Shown here piece by piece: positions 1 through 11,700 of a stretch of DNA of 64,000 nucleotides. The DNA comes from Bog-473 sp963704355 (lineage in GTDB: Bacteria; Actinomycetota; Acidimicrobiia; Acidimicrobiales; RAAP-2). A program made the position numbers and the translations under genes. A model generated the notes under the pieces. The model searched no databases, was not told where the DNA came from, and was given only the letters and a program-made list of their open reading frames with translations. How positions within the stretch are numbered: position 1 is the first letter of the stretch; every line of letters begins with the position of its first letter. The DNA lies in the NCBI GenBank assembly GCA_963704355.1, contig OY969891.1:2728001-2792000 (forward strand). The letters run 5' to 3'.

Positions 1-274
1 TGATCACCTCAATCGGCCGGCGCCCCAACGGCCCGAGGAACCACTCGAAGTGGTAGCAGTCCTCGGCGAAGATCTCGTAGATAGGGACCCGGGCCCCGGG
101 GCGGTTCGGGCACTCGATCGTCAGGCCGGACCGGGTTTTGAAGACCAGGGTCTCCGGCCCGCGCCGCGCCTTCTCCAGGGCCATGTCGGCGAGGATCGGC
201 GCCCAGTTCTTGAAGGTCCGAGGCGTCTGCCACACCCGCCTTGCCTGGTGCGTCGCCCGCTGGCTCGTTCCCAT
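1..274 (-). CDS. FkbM-like class I SAM methyltransferase, N-terminal fragment
   Basis: The reading frame starts at an ATG (272-274), preceded by GGAGG at a good distance, and runs off the window edge after 91 codons. The fragment has a basic N-terminus, then a stretch reading RSGLTIECPNRPGARVPIYE and EIFAEDCYHFEWFLGPLG, ending at IEVI. FkbM-family methyltransferases have this layout just before the DIGA/DVGA SAM-binding motif, which would fall beyond the edge. The family O-methylates sugars or other small molecules. The substrate cannot be told from this piece, and the catalytic core is not visible, so the family call is tentative. Confidence 0.55.
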   Translation of the reverse strand, partial: MGTSQRATHQARRVWQTPRTFKNWAPILADMALEKARRGPETLVFKTRSGLTIECPNRPGARVPIYEIFAEDCYHFEWFLGPLGRRPIEVI

Positions 275-456
275 GTGCTGCCTCCGACTCTCCCGTTCCC
301 AATAAGAATCCGACCCGTCCGCCACGGCGCGCCAACAGAGGGCCGGCGCTGGGTCCCGTAGTGGGGGAACGGCCCGGGCAGCCCACTCCTGCGGCCCACG
401 GTCAAGGTCTTGCCGTATCTACCGGCCGCCTCACGTGCCTACCGACCGCCTCGGTT
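275..456. other. Intergenic region upstream of the methyltransferase
   Basis: This stretch carries the Shine-Dalgarno of the leftward methyltransferase and presumably its promoter. At about 416-453 a short motif, taccgRccgcctc, occurs twice around cacgtgcc. I see no credible gene here. The region ends where the palindromic repeat array begins. Confidence 0.3.
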
Positions 457-712
457 GCTCCGAAAAGTATCCACAGACCCGTTTGTAGTTTCTGGAGGGA
501 CACGCCCGAGGCCGTCCCGGTGATGTCTCGAAAAACTATGCACAGATCCGTTTGTAGTTTCTGGAGGGGGACGGCGACTACGGCCGACGCCGTCCCGGTG
601 ATGTCTCGAAAAACTATCCACAGATCCGTTTGTAGTTTCTGGAGGGACACGCCCGGCGCCGTCCCGGTGATGTCTCGAAAAACTATGCACAGACCGGTTT
701 ACGGTTACTGGT
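457..712. repeat. Array of four palindromic repeats (copies 1-4)
   Basis: Four copies of a dispersed hairpin element lie at about 461-499, 521-568, 599-646 and 668-712, with core starts 68, 78 and 69 bp apart. Each intact copy reads gatgtctcgaaaaactat, then a loop containing cacaga and ccgttt, then tgtagtttctggaggg. The arms (AACTA/TAGTT plus flanks) are complementary. The 5' flank gccgtcccggtgatgtct is shared by copies 2-4 and recurs at 55.7 and 55.95 kb. Copy 1 lacks the standard flank, and copy 4 has a diverged right arm (acggttactgg). The array lies between the end of the leftward Liv operon and the start of the methyltransferase gene. Confidence 0.85.
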
Positions 713-846
713 CCGCATACAGGACCTTGCCGGCACCGATGCCCGTCGTGTTCAGGCGCGGTCACCTGCCACGGTTCGCGCCGTCTTTGCCACACGATGA
801 GACGCGCAACCAGCGGGTCGTCCCTTCGGAGCCGCGTCTCAAGAGC

Positions 847-1562
<716 letters not shown>

Positions 1563-1566
<4 letters not shown>

Positions 1567-3071
1567 GGTCGTCTCCTTCCAGCCGCCGCGAACTGCCAGC
1601 GGGCCAGTAGCAAGAGCGGGTAGGCCAACAGGATGCAGGCCAAGAGTGCGGTGACGGTCCACCCCACGGGGGCCGGGATGCCATTGATCGGGAACGCGGT
1701 CGCGCTCGTCGGCGCCGGCGACGGTGTCGAGGCGGCGCCCGTCCCCGGCCCGGTCGGCGCCAGGCTCTGCACCGAGCCGGGACCGCCGAAGATCCCGCCG
1801 CCCGAGTTTCCGGTGTTCCCGAGCGTCCCCGCGGCGCCCGACGGCGAAGCGGCCGTCGCCGCCCCCGTGTTCCCGGCCGCGGCGGCGGTGTTCGCGGTGA
1901 CCGGCGTCGTTCCCGAGGCATCCACGCTGGCCTGGGCCAACCCGAAGGTGATCGAGGTCGTCATGGTGTAGTCGCCCGCAGGCAGCCCGACGTTGCCGAG
2001 CTCAGGGAGCGGAAGGGTCGGTTCCCCGGGGATGTAGGGGATGTCGAACTGGTGGGTGAGCGAAATCGAAAGACCGCCGGCGCTGGCCGACGCCTGCGCC
2101 CCCGACGTCGTCGTCTGCGGGTTCAGGAGCTGGATGTTCACCCCGTCCTGCCCCAAGGTGGTGTCCAGCACCTGCTGCAGCTGGGCCGGCGTGATGCCGG
2201 CCGAGGGCGACGTGCTCTTGTTGACGTGGACGCCCGTGTTGTCGATGTAGGCCGACGCGCCGCCAACGGTGACCTGGCCGAGCTTGAGCGACGCGGTCGG
2301 GGTCCCCGTCGTCCCGTCGGACGACGCGGTGGCCGTGGCGGTCAGGCCGGCGATGTCGACGAGGCCGGCGATGTCGATGGAGCCCAGTGTCGTGGTGGCC
2401 GTCGAGGTGATCGACGAGTTGCTCAGCGCGACGTTGTTGGTGGAGCTGATGTTGCCGACGTCGATGTCACTGCCGGCCGTCGAGGAGAGGACGCTCCCGA
2501 CGATCGGCAGTTTGTTCAAATTCAGCAGGTTGGCCACCGACAGGTTGCTCAGCGTGCCGGACGCGTCGCCCCCCGTGGCGGACGTGTCGGCGGTGCTGTC
2601 GGCTGCCTCGATCGAGCTCGGCTTGACCCCCTGCGGGAACTCGGCGTGCGCGGGGTATCCCGGGGAGGTCGGGAACTTGCTCTCCGCGAGCAGGGGGTCG
2701 TTCAACGGAAGCGCCGGTGCGCCGAACGTCTCCAGCAGCGTGCCGAGGTTGGCCGCGATGTCGCCCGGGTAGTACGGCGCCGCGATGGAGTCGGTGACCG
2801 GCCCACCTTGGAGGGTGATGCGGGCGAACGGCACATCGTCCTCGATCAGGTTCTCGTTGGGCAACGGGACGACGCCGGGCACGTTGAAGCCGAACTGCGC
2901 GCCAATCGCCAGCGCCGACGCGTTGTAGCCCAGCAGCGTCGTGTCCGCCCCGGCATCCGACTCCGCCGCGACCAGCGGGCCGACGGCGACGGTCCCGACG
3001 ACGAGTGGGACCGCCAGCACCGGCAGCCACCTCTTCAGCCCGGCGCGCGAGCGCCGTGTCCGCGGAGTCAC
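1563..3071 (-). CDS. Secreted surface protein with signal peptide and C-terminal membrane anchor
   Basis: The 502-aa product starts at GTG 3071, inside a GTGA overlap with the stop of livF. It ends in an ATGA overlap with the next gene. An N-terminal signal sequence (residues about 13-36, ending near VAAESDAGA) is followed by a Thr/Ser/Ala-rich extracellular region. After a Gly/Pro/Ser-rich spacer comes one C-terminal helix (GWTVTALLACILLAYPLLLL) and a basic tail, so the protein should span the wall with its bulk outside. I recognise no catalytic motif. Its place inside a transporter operon suggests an accessory or wall-spanning component, but this is inference. Confidence 0.75.
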
Positions 3072-3793
3072 GCCGCACCGCCGAGATACGCCGCCGCCAG
3101 GTTGCCGGCCCGCATGTCGTTGGGCTCGCCGACGTCCACCATGGAGCCCTTGTCCATGACGTAGACGTAGTCGGCGAGATCGAGCGCGGTCTCCACATAC
3201 TGCTCAACGAGCAGCAGGCTGGCCCCCGTCGCGGCGATCTTGCGGAGGGCTTCGAACAGGTGCCCGACGACGATCGGCGCCAGCCCCATGCTGATCTCGT
3301 CGACCATGAGCAGGCGCGGGCGGGCCATGATGGCCCGGGCCAGCGACAGCATCTGTTGCTCGCCACCCGACAGGCTGCCCGCCGTCTGCCGCAGACGAGT
3401 GCCGAGGACCGGGAACAGCTCCTCGGCTTCGGCGATCGGATCACCGCCGCTCACGCCGACTGCGGCCTGCACGCCGGCCACCATCTCGAGGTTCTCCCGC
3501 ACACTCAGGCTCGGGAAGATGCCCCTGCCCTCGGGCACGTGGACGAGGCCCAGGCGGGAGATCCGGTAGGCCGGGGCCCGCTCGATCGGCCGCCCGAAGT
3601 ACGTGATGGTGCCCCGCCCCGCCCGCATCACGCCCGACACCGTGCGCAAGGTCGTGCTCTTGCCCGCACCGTTGGGCCCGAGCAGCGCAACCACGGACCC
3701 GCTCGGCACGGTCAGGGAGACGTCGTGCAGGGCGACGACCCCGCCGTAGGCGACGCGCAGGCCCCGGATCTCGAGCGCGGGCTCAGATGACAC
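3068..3793 (-). CDS. livF: Branched-chain amino acid-type ABC transporter ATP-binding protein LivF
   Basis: The 241-aa protein is an ABC ATPase of the LivF type. It has Walker A GPNGAGKST, signature LSGGEQQM, Walker B LLMVDEISMGLAP and the switch region LLVEQ. I chose GTG 3793 because it gives the usual family length and overlaps the end of livG by 11 nt; a longer in-frame start exists. With LivG it should energise the permease encoded upstream. The family imports branched-chain amino acids and also amides, urea or aromatic acids, so the substrate is open. Confidence 0.93.
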   Translation of the reverse strand: MSSEPALEIRGLRVAYGGVVALHDVSLTVPSGSVVALLGPNGAGKSTTLRTVSGVMRAGRGTITYFGRPIERAPAYRISRLGLVHVPEGRGIFPSLSVRENLEMVAGVQAAVGVSGGDPIAEAEELFPVLGTRLRQTAGSLSGGEQQMLSLARAIMARPRLLMVDEISMGLAPIVVGHLFEALRKIAATGASLLLVEQYVETALDLADYVYVMDKGSMVDVGEPNDMRAGNLAAAYLGGAA

Positions 3794-4586
3794 TCGCGTC
3801 TCCCAGGTAGGCCGCGCGCACGAGCTCGTTCGACCGGATGTCATGGGGCGCGCCGGTGGCAATGACCCGGCCGAAGTCGAGCACCGTGAGCTCGGAGCAG
3901 ACGTCCATGACGAGGGCCATGTCGTGCTCGACGAGCAGGACCGCAGGCGAGCCGTCGCCTGACGTCACCGTGCGAAGGACGTTGCTGAAGGCGGCCGTCT
4001 CACTCGCGTCGAGGCCCGAGCCCGGCTCGTCGAGCAGCAGCACCCTCGGGTCGGTGCACAGGGCCCGGCCCAGCTCGACCATGCGACCCTGCCCCGTCGA
4101 CAGCTCACCGGCCACCCGGTCGGCCAGCGGCCAGAGGTCGAGCAGGTCCATCACGTCGTTGACTCGGCGCCGCCGTTGGTCCCGTCCCCGGCCGAGCACG
4201 CCGCCGGGGTGCGAGGACTCCCACGACGCAACCAGGTTGTCGGTCACCGTCATGCGGGTGAACAGGGCGAGTCGTTGGAACGTCCGGGCCATGCCGGCCC
4301 GGCCCCGTCGGTGCGGTGCCCATCGCGAGATGTCGACCCCTCCGAAAGCCACCCGACCGGTCGTGGCTTCCTGCAAGCCCGTGAGGACGTTGAACATCGT
4401 CGTCTTGCCGGCGCCGTTCGGCCCGATCAAACCGACGATCTCGCCCGCGGGCACCGAGAGCGAGACGTGGTCGAGCGCGCTCAGCCCGCCGAAGTGGACC
4501 GAGATCTTGTCCGCCACCAGGACGGCATCGACCCGCTCGGCGGCCACCACCCCTACCGGCGCGTCCGACGGCGCGCTAGCGGGCAT
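3783..4586 (-). CDS. livG: Branched-chain amino acid-type ABC transporter ATP-binding protein LivG
   Basis: The 267-aa ATPase has Walker A GPNGAGKTT, a LivG-type region RTFQRLALF, the signature LSTGQGRMVELGRAL, Walker B VLLLDEPGSGLD and the switch VEHDM. The signature is LSTGQ rather than the common LSGGQ; this occurs in some LivG proteins. Its start overlaps the permease stop by 11 nt, and its stop lies within livF, so the three are translated together. It would pair with LivF in the nucleotide-binding heterodimer. Confidence 0.93.
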   Translation of the reverse strand: MPASAPSDAPVGVVAAERVDAVLVADKISVHFGGLSALDHVSLSVPAGEIVGLIGPNGAGKTTMFNVLTGLQEATTGRVAFGGVDISRWAPHRRGRAGMARTFQRLALFTRMTVTDNLVASWESSHPGGVLGRGRDQRRRRVNDVMDLLDLWPLADRVAGELSTGQGRMVELGRALCTDPRVLLLDEPGSGLDASETAAFSNVLRTVTSGDGSPAVLLVEHDMALVMDVCSELTVLDFGRVIATGAPHDIRSNELVRAAYLGDASVI

Positions 4587-6553
4587 TGCTCGTCACCACC
4601 CTGCGAGATCCCGCGTCGTGCAGCGTCGGCGCCACTTGCGGAGTCGGACGTGGCAGTGGGCGCAGCACGCCCAGGACGTAACGCGTCTGGCGTCGCGCCA
4701 GGGCGACGGTTCCCTCGGGCTCCTGGGCCAAGCCGATGACGCCCACCGCCACCAGCAAGGGGATGAGCTCCACGATCTTGACCGGGATCCCGGGCAGGAG
4801 CGGGATCACGTAGACGAACCCCGCGATCGCCGCTCCGCTGATCAGCGAGCGGCCGCCCAGCACGACCAGGAGCAGCAGTTCCAGCGAGGTCGACCACATG
4901 AAGTCCTGCGGGGTGATGGCCTGCTGCAGCGCGCCGTAGAACGCTCCACCCAACGCGGCCACCATCGCACCTACGACGAAGACCACGATCTTGGTCACCG
5001 TGAGGTTGACGCCCAGCGTCGAGGCCGCCAGTGGGGAGTCCCGCACGATGTGCAAGCGGCGTCCGACCGGTCCCTGTCGCAACGCGTACGCCACGATCGC
5101 CACCAGGGCGAACACGATCACGACCAGCTCGTAGAACGCCTCGCGACCGGTGAACGACAGACCGAGGAATTGCGGCCGCGGCACCGTGATGCCGGTCAGG
5201 CCGCCGCTCACGTCGTTGCGGTTGAACACGACGTTGTCCATGACGAGGGCGAAGGCCAGCGTGGCCAGCGCGAGGTACAGGCCGGACAGGCGGAGCGACA
5301 CCAGGCCGACGATGATGCCGAGCGGCGCCGCGAACAACATCCCCATGAGCACGGCGAACAAAAAGTGCTGTCCGTGCGCGCCCGCTAAGTGCCCGGCGGC
5401 GAAGGCCCCGACGCCGACGAACGAAAACTGCGCCAGGGAGATTTGCCCCGCCCACCCGGTGAGGACCACGAGGGTCAGGGCGATCAACGCATAGATGAAC
5501 CCGAGCGTCACGAAGAACAATTTCGGTCCCGAGTACACGACCGGGACCAGAAGAGCCAGGACGACGGCACCGAGCCCGAGCACCACGTTGCGGTCGATCT
5601 GCAGCGAGGCGACGGACCACCGGACGCGACGTTCCGACATCGAGGACCGCAGCGTGGACAGCCGCTGCGCGACGGCCCCGGAGCCGGCCGCTTTCAGACG
5701 CGTCCCGAAAATCACGAGCAGCGCGAACAAGGCCGCGTAGGGGAGGGCGGCCTCGAGGTTGGCGACGGTCCCCGAGTTCGACCACTTCGAAATCACGCTG
5801 ACGGTGATCCCGAGCGCGAGTCCGCCGAGGTAGGCAGCCGGCAGACCGAACAGGATCCCGAGAACCGCCGGCGCAAACGCGTAGATCACCACGAGCACCA
5901 GCTGGTTCACGTCGAGCCCCTGGGAGGGACTGATGAGGATGCCGACCAACGCGGCGAAGACCGAGGAGAGAATCCAAGCGACCCGGCGCACGTTGTCGCC
6001 GTGCACGCCGATCATGTCGGAGAGGTCCGGGTTGTCGACGACGGCGCGGGTGGAGGTCCCGAAGCGGGTGTGCCGCAGGAGGGCCCACAACAGCGCGGCC
6101 ATCGACAAGGACACCAGCAGCGTCCCCAGCTGGTCGTAGCCGACGTGCAGATGGGAGCCCAGCACGAAGGTCGAGATCGGGAAGATCGGTTGGAGATGCT
6201 CGTCCTGGGGCCACAACAGGCCGGCGGCCGCGCTCGAGGGCTGCCAACACGCCCAGGGAGACGACGATCACGACCTCGATCGCAGCGCCGCTCAGCGGCC
6301 GGAAGAGCGCTTCGAGGATGACCCCGATCACGGGCGCGACCACCAGGAACAGGATGGGCATCGCCACCCAGGCCGTCAGCCCCCATTGGTCGTGGAGCTG
6401 CCAGTAGGTGAAGGCGCAGAACATGGCGATCGCGCCGTAGGCGAAGTTGAAGACACCGACCGTCTTGTACGTGAGCACCATGCCCATCGCGGCGAGGCCG
6501 TACAGGCCGCCCGTGAAGATGCCGATGACGAGAAACGGCCAGAGTGCGTTCAT
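4576..6553 (-). pseudogene. Fused LivH-LivM permease gene interrupted by a frameshift
   Basis: The gene starts at ATG 6553, directly after the stop of the substrate-binding protein gene with no gap. The first frame gives a LivH-type N-terminus (MNALWPFLVIGIFTGGLYGL to VVSLGVLAAL). The sequence then continues in another frame (GLLWPQDEH onward) through the rest of LivH and a complete LivM half, with about 18 membrane helices in all. The switch lies near 6225-6240, in gagcgcggcc. One extra base, or two missing, restores a protein of about 658 aa. LivHM fusions are known. Whether the shift is real or a sequence error cannot be decided here; the rest of the operon looks intact, which favours an error or a recent mutation. 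Confidence 0.8.
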
Positions 6554-8197
6554 CTAGGACGCCTGGACGGCGTGACCGCCGCAGAACAGGCCCGAGGCCG
6601 GCGCCTTTCGCACGAACCCGTTGCCCTTGATCTGGACGTCGACGTCGCAGTTGTACGTGCCGTGCGAACTCGGCGTGTAGCCGCCGAGCGCACCGCCGCC
6701 GGTCCAGTTCTGCAAGGAATTGAAGACGTGGACGATGCTGGCCCTGGTGGGGTTGTGGCCGCTCTGGATCAAGGCGTAAAGGAGCATCTGCGCGTCTTCC
6801 CAGGCCAGGAAGCCGAACCCGCTCGGGCTGTCGCCGGGCTCATAGGTCTGCAGCTGCTGCTGGTAGAGCTGCACCATCGTCTGCGGCTCGTTCAGGGGGA
6901 TGAAGGGCAGGCCGACGATCAGCCCCTGCGCCGCCGACTCTCCCGCGACCGAGATCATGTCGGGCGTGTAGGCGTCGAACGTCGCCGCCACGTAGCTCGG
7001 GACGTACGACTGCTGCTGCATCGCCTGGAGCATCTTGGCGTTCCCCGTGACGTCCATCGTGTCGATCACGCCGTTGCATCCGGCCTGCTGCATCGCCACC
7101 ACGTCGCTCTCGAGGGAGGCCGTCGCCGGCGAGACCGCCAGGTCCGAGTAACACACCGTGCCGCCCTCGCTCTTGTACACGTTCTCGAACTGCTGCGCCG
7201 CCTGGGCGCTGATGGCGATCGAGTACGCGAGGAACGCCATCTTGCTCGGGAGGTAGCCCGATTGCTTCGCGAGCTGGTAGACCCCATCGGAGATGTAGTA
7301 CGGGCCGCCCGGCGGAGTCTGGTTGCAGCTCCCACCCGCCGGCGACCAATAGACGGGCTCTTCGGAGCGGTTGCAGTTGATCGCAAACCCGACGTCGGGG
7401 ATGTTGGCGGACGTCATGGCCGGCACGCCGCCGTTGTCGGCGTCGGACGTCGACCCGACGAACGCCATCACCTTGGGGATCAGGTCCGAGACGTCGGCCG
7501 CGTTGGTCGACGCGTTCTGGCCGTCGTCCTCGACGTCGAGCGAGAGCTTGCGCCCGCAGATGCCCCCGGCCGCGTTGACCGCGGAGAACGCCGCCTCCAC
7601 CCCCTGGCTGCCCTGGGGGAACGACCCGGTCAACGGCCCCGTCAGGCCGCTGACATTCCCGAAGGTGATGGAGGTGGTGGTGACCCCGGTGTCCGAGGCG
7701 GTGTTGCCCGCCGTGCCCGAGCAATACCCGGCCTCCGCCGCCGGTGCGAAGTTGAAACCGGTCGAGTTCGATGTGACCGGCGCCGTGGGGGCACTCGCCG
7801 CCACCGCGGTACCACTCGCCGCCGCCCCTCCCGTCCCGCTGGCGGCCGTCCTCACCCCAGTGGAGCCCGACGACGTCGACCCCGTGCCGCCCAGCGCCTG
7901 GGACGGCGACCCACACGGCACCGCCGTGGTCGTCGTCGACGAGGTCGAGGACGTGGTCGCGGGCTTGGGCTTCGTCGTCGTCGACGTGGTCGAAGAAGCA
8001 GTCGTCGTCGGGGTGCACGGAACAGTCGTCGCGGTCCCCAGCGCCTGAGCGCCCACCCCAGCGTCCGTCCCGCCTGCGCCAGCACCGAGATACGGACCCA
8101 CGCGAGCCCCACACGAGGTCGCTACCAGGGACAATGCCAGTACACCCAGCAGTCCCGCCACTCTTTTGGTCACTCCAGCCCCCCGCACTTCAGGCAC
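6554..8197 (-). CDS. Substrate-binding lipoprotein of a Liv-type ABC transporter
   Basis: The product is 547 aa from GTG 8197; GTG 8173 is an alternative start. A lipoprotein signal ends in the lipobox LVATSC. A long Thr/Ser/Ala/Gly linker of about 120 residues precedes a type I periplasmic-binding domain (Peripla_BP_6/ANF-receptor style) that begins near TTTSITFGNVSGLTGPL and contains AVNAAGGICGRKL. The long linker could carry the binding domain through a thick wall. It is the first gene of the transporter operon, and its stop codon abuts the permease ATG. The ligand is unknown. Confidence 0.88.
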   Translation of the reverse strand: MPEVRGAGVTKRVAGLLGVLALSLVATSCGARVGPYLGAGAGGTDAGVGAQALGTATTVPCTPTTTASSTTSTTTKPKPATTSSTSSTTTTAVPCGSPSQALGGTGSTSSGSTGVRTAASGTGGAAASGTAVAASAPTAPVTSNSTGFNFAPAAEAGYCSGTAGNTASDTGVTTTSITFGNVSGLTGPLTGSFPQGSQGVEAAFSAVNAAGGICGRKLSLDVEDDGQNASTNAADVSDLIPKVMAFVGSTSDADNGGVPAMTSANIPDVGFAINCNRSEEPVYWSPAGGSCNQTPPGGPYYISDGVYQLAKQSGYLPSKMAFLAYSIAISAQAAQQFENVYKSEGGTVCYSDLAVSPATASLESDVVAMQQAGCNGVIDTMDVTGNAKMLQAMQQQSYVPSYVAATFDAYTPDMISVAGESAAQGLIVGLPFIPLNEPQTMVQLYQQQLQTYEPGDSPSGFGFLAWEDAQMLLYALIQSGHNPTRASIVHVFNSLQNWTGGGALGGYTPSSHGTYNCDVDVQIKGNGFVRKAPASGLFCGGHAVQAS

Positions 8198-8764
8198 TCT
8201 CTACATAACGGGGGCGTGGCCATGGCCCTTGCGGAAACCGCGCCCCGCCAGCCCCAAACCGTTGGCCTGAGCTATACCCGCCGGACCGCCGGACACCCCC
8301 CATCCGTTCCCTTACACGGGTGTCAGAGAACGAGCTCCGAGGCCTCGCCGGCAGTGTCACGCGTCAAGAGCTTCCGTCCGTAGCCCCCCACCCGTTTGTG
8401 GGTAATGGATGTCAGGACGTGAAGCGAGCGGCAGCGATCAGATGGGTGTTCCGGGCGATTGCGATCATCATCCTGACCCTGGCGCTGCAGACGCTCGAGC
8501 TGCGAGCACCGTCACCAGCAGCGTGTCCGAACTGCGTCATTTTGGGCCCGGCCGTTCTACACCCCAGTTGCATCATCATGGTGGTCGCAGAGGGGAGAAC
8601 GTGCTCATGAGCGCTGCCCGGCGCCGTGCAACGCCGGACTCGCGGCGGAGCGCATCGGACCTTCAATGTGCCCGAAACGTAGAGGGATGGCGTTGGCGCC
8701 TCAGGAGCCGGTAAGCGCACCGACGGGTCAGTCAGTCAATCCGGACAATTCGCTCCGAGATCCA
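8198..8764. other. Intergenic region of about 570 bp upstream of the Liv operon
   Basis: The promoter of the leftward Liv operon should be here, and the end of the Ig-like protein gene lies at the other side. A small hairpin CCCAC/GTGGG is at about 8391-8406 and a palindrome GCTCATGAGC at about 8605-8614. Short open frames exist but none has a good ribosome-binding site or recognisable protein, so I see no gene. Confidence 0.3.
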
Positions 8765-11700
8765 TCAACTGACGGTCAGGAGAGCACTGTCGTTCACCGA
8801 GATGGACCCGTCGGTGGCGTTCACGGTGTAGGTGCCGCTCGCTTGCGTCGTCGGGACGTTGCAGGACGCGAGGTCGAGGGTGCCGGTGGAGTCGGTCTCG
8901 ATCGTGCAGACGGTGGTGACGCTCGAACCCGCCACGAGGCGCACGGTCACCGGGTCGTTGGCGGGCCAGCCGGAACCGGAGAACTCCAGGGGCTGTCCAG
9001 GTGCGCCCGTGTTGGACGAGTCGGTGATCGACGCGTTGTACACGGTGAGGTCGTACGTCGCCGAGTCGGCGTCCGCATCGGTGATCGTCACCACGTACTG
9101 CCCCGGCGCGGTCCCCGCTGGCACCGTGAACGCCGTCCCCGAGAAGGTTCCGGACGTGACGATGGTCGGTGCCGGGGACAACGTGACCGGCGTGGACCCG
9201 AACTTGGCCGTCAAGGCCGTGGCGGGCGCGTACCCCGTGCCGGTGACTCCGATCGACTGACCAGGGGCCGCGGTGGTGGTTGCGTGGCCGGTCGTCGCGC
9301 CGTAGAGCGTGAGCCCGGGTGTCAGTACGAAAGTCGCCGTGTCCATGATGTAGATCTGGTTGTCGCTGGCGTCCAACTTGTATTCGTTGGCCGGGAGGCC
9401 GGTCGGGACCGTGCACGTCTGGGCCGCAATGGTCCCGGTGGAGTCCGCCGAGATGGTGCAGACGGGCTGCGATACCGCGGTGCCCAAGCTCAGCGTGACG
9501 TTGATCGTTGCGCTGCCCGGCCACCCGGACCCGGTCAGGGTCACCCGATGCCCAGATGCCGTCGACGACCCGCCCGTCGTCGAATGGCTGATGGTGGCCT
9601 TGTACACGTCGAGGGTGAACGTGGCCACGTCGCCGTCGCCGTCGGTGATCGTGATGGTGACCGGCCCTGGGGACGTGACCGACTGCACGGTGAATTCAGG
9701 CGTCGTGGAGCCAGTTGAGGTCGAACCGCCGGTGGACAGTCCGTTCGAGGTCAGCACGACCGAGGTCGTCCCCTGTTCGGCCGTCACGTACGAGTTGGAA
9801 CCGAACCCCGTTCCCAACACCCCCACCACCTGGCCAACCGCCGCTCGATGGATGACGTTCGTCGTTGGCCCCTGGCTCGTCACCAGTTCCATCGTGATAC
9901 CGGGATCGACGGTAAACGCAGCGCTGTAGTTGTAATTGATGAACGTGTCCTCCGCGTTCAGGGTGTATCCGGTCCCCGGGTCCAAGGCAATGTCGGGAAT
10001 GGTGTTGGGCACCGGGCATGTCTGCTTCTCGATGTTCCCGGTGGTGTCGGATTTGAGTTGGCACACTGTCGCCACGTTCGTGCCGAAGACCAGGCGAACG
10101 TTGACGGGGTCGTTTCCGGGCCAGCCAGAGCCGGTAAAGGCGAGCTGGTGTCCGGAGATGCCGCTCGTGGCCGCAGGCGTGATCGTGGCCTTGAAGACGT
10201 GGAGCGTGAACGTGGCGAGGATGGCCGGGGTCCCAGTCTCCAAGACGGTGACTTTCACGGTCTTGGGCGACGACACCCCTGGCACGACGAACGTGGGCGT
10301 TGGCGACGTCGTCAGCGACCCTTGTGTGCCCGTCTCGAGAATGGAGGGCGTGGTGGGCTCTGCCGTGCCACCGAACTCCACAGTGAGTTCGGTCGACGGT
10401 GCGAACCCTGTCGCCACAATGCCAACGGTCTGGTTCTGATCGACGTCGGCCGTGGTGGTGTTGGCCTGCCCGAGAAGCTGGATCCCCGGCTCAAGGGTGA
10501 ACTTGGCCGTGGCGCTCTCCGAGAGGAACCCGTCGACGGCGGTCACTGTGTACGTACCCTGGGGGATCGTCGTCGCGATCGTGCACGCGTGCGCGTCGAG
10601 CCCGCCATCCGAATTGGTGGTCACCGCCAGCGAGGAGCAAGTGTTGGTAAAGACCCCCGTGCTCGACACCAAGGAGATGGTCAGCGTGTCTTCGCCGGGC
10701 CACCCCGACCCCGTGAAGTTGATGTGCCGACCCGACACCCCCTTCGTGAGGCTCGCCGTGATGGTGGCCTTGTACACGACGAGGGAGTACGTGGCCTTGT
10801 TGCCCGCGCCGTCCGAGACGACCACGGAGTGCTTGCCCGCTGCGGCCCCTGTGGGCACGTCGAAGGAAACCGCGGTGAACGAGCCGGACGCGGTGGTCTG
10901 AAGCGTGGTTCCCAACAGCGGCAGCGTGACGCCGTCGAAAGTGGCAGAGAGCGTGGAGGTCGCAGCGAATCCCGACCCGGTGACCTGAATCTGCTGCCCG
11001 GGTGTGGCATCAGGCGTGGGCTTCCCCCCTTGACCGAGCAGGACGATGCCGGATTGCAGAACCAACGGTGTGGAGTCCTGGACGGAGATGGAGCCGTCGA
11101 CGGCGACCACGGTGTAGGAGCCCCGCGGGACGGTCGTCGGCACCGTGCAGCTCTCCGGGCTGGCGCTGCCCGTCGTGTCGGCGGTGAGGGTGCAGACCGG
11201 GACCGGGGTGTTCGCACCCTGCACCAGGCGGACCGAGATGCTGTCGTTTGCCGGCCAGCCGGAGCCGCTGAACGTGACCGGTTGGCCTGATGCGGCGTGG
11301 GCCGGGGCGTGGCTGATGGTCGCGCCGTAGATATCGAGGTCATAGGTGGCCGAGTGAGCACTGGCGTCCTTGACGGTCACCGCGGCGACCCCAGCCGGCG
11401 CATCGGACGGAACGGTGAAGCTCACCCCGGAGATCGATCCAACGGTGTTCGTCACCGCCGCAGGGTTCAGGGTCACGGCAGTGGCCCCGAACTTGGCTGA
11501 CAGGCTCGAGCTGGCCGAGAAGCCGGCGCCGGTGATCGATATCGACTGTCCCGGCGCCGCCGTGGCGGTCGCGATGCCGGCTTCGCCCAGCAGGGTGATG
11601 GACGGGCCGATCGTGAGGGTGCCACCCGTCGCCGACAGGCTCCCGCTGTCCTCAGCGCTGACCGCGTACGGGCCATCGGGCAGGGTGGTGGGTACCGTGC

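Noticed and set aside
402..650. Small protein encoded across the repeat array
   Set aside because: The frame is a by-product of repeats whose length happens to be open; there is no ribosome-binding site and no recognisable protein.
457..712. CRISPR array
   Set aside because: Repeat units are palindromic, diverged and only four; the spacers (about 20-30 bp) resemble each other, and no cas gene is present.
8320..8610. 96-aa rightward open frame upstream of the Liv operon
   Set aside because: No good ribosome-binding site, poor codon pattern, and it sits in the likely promoter region of the leftward operon.
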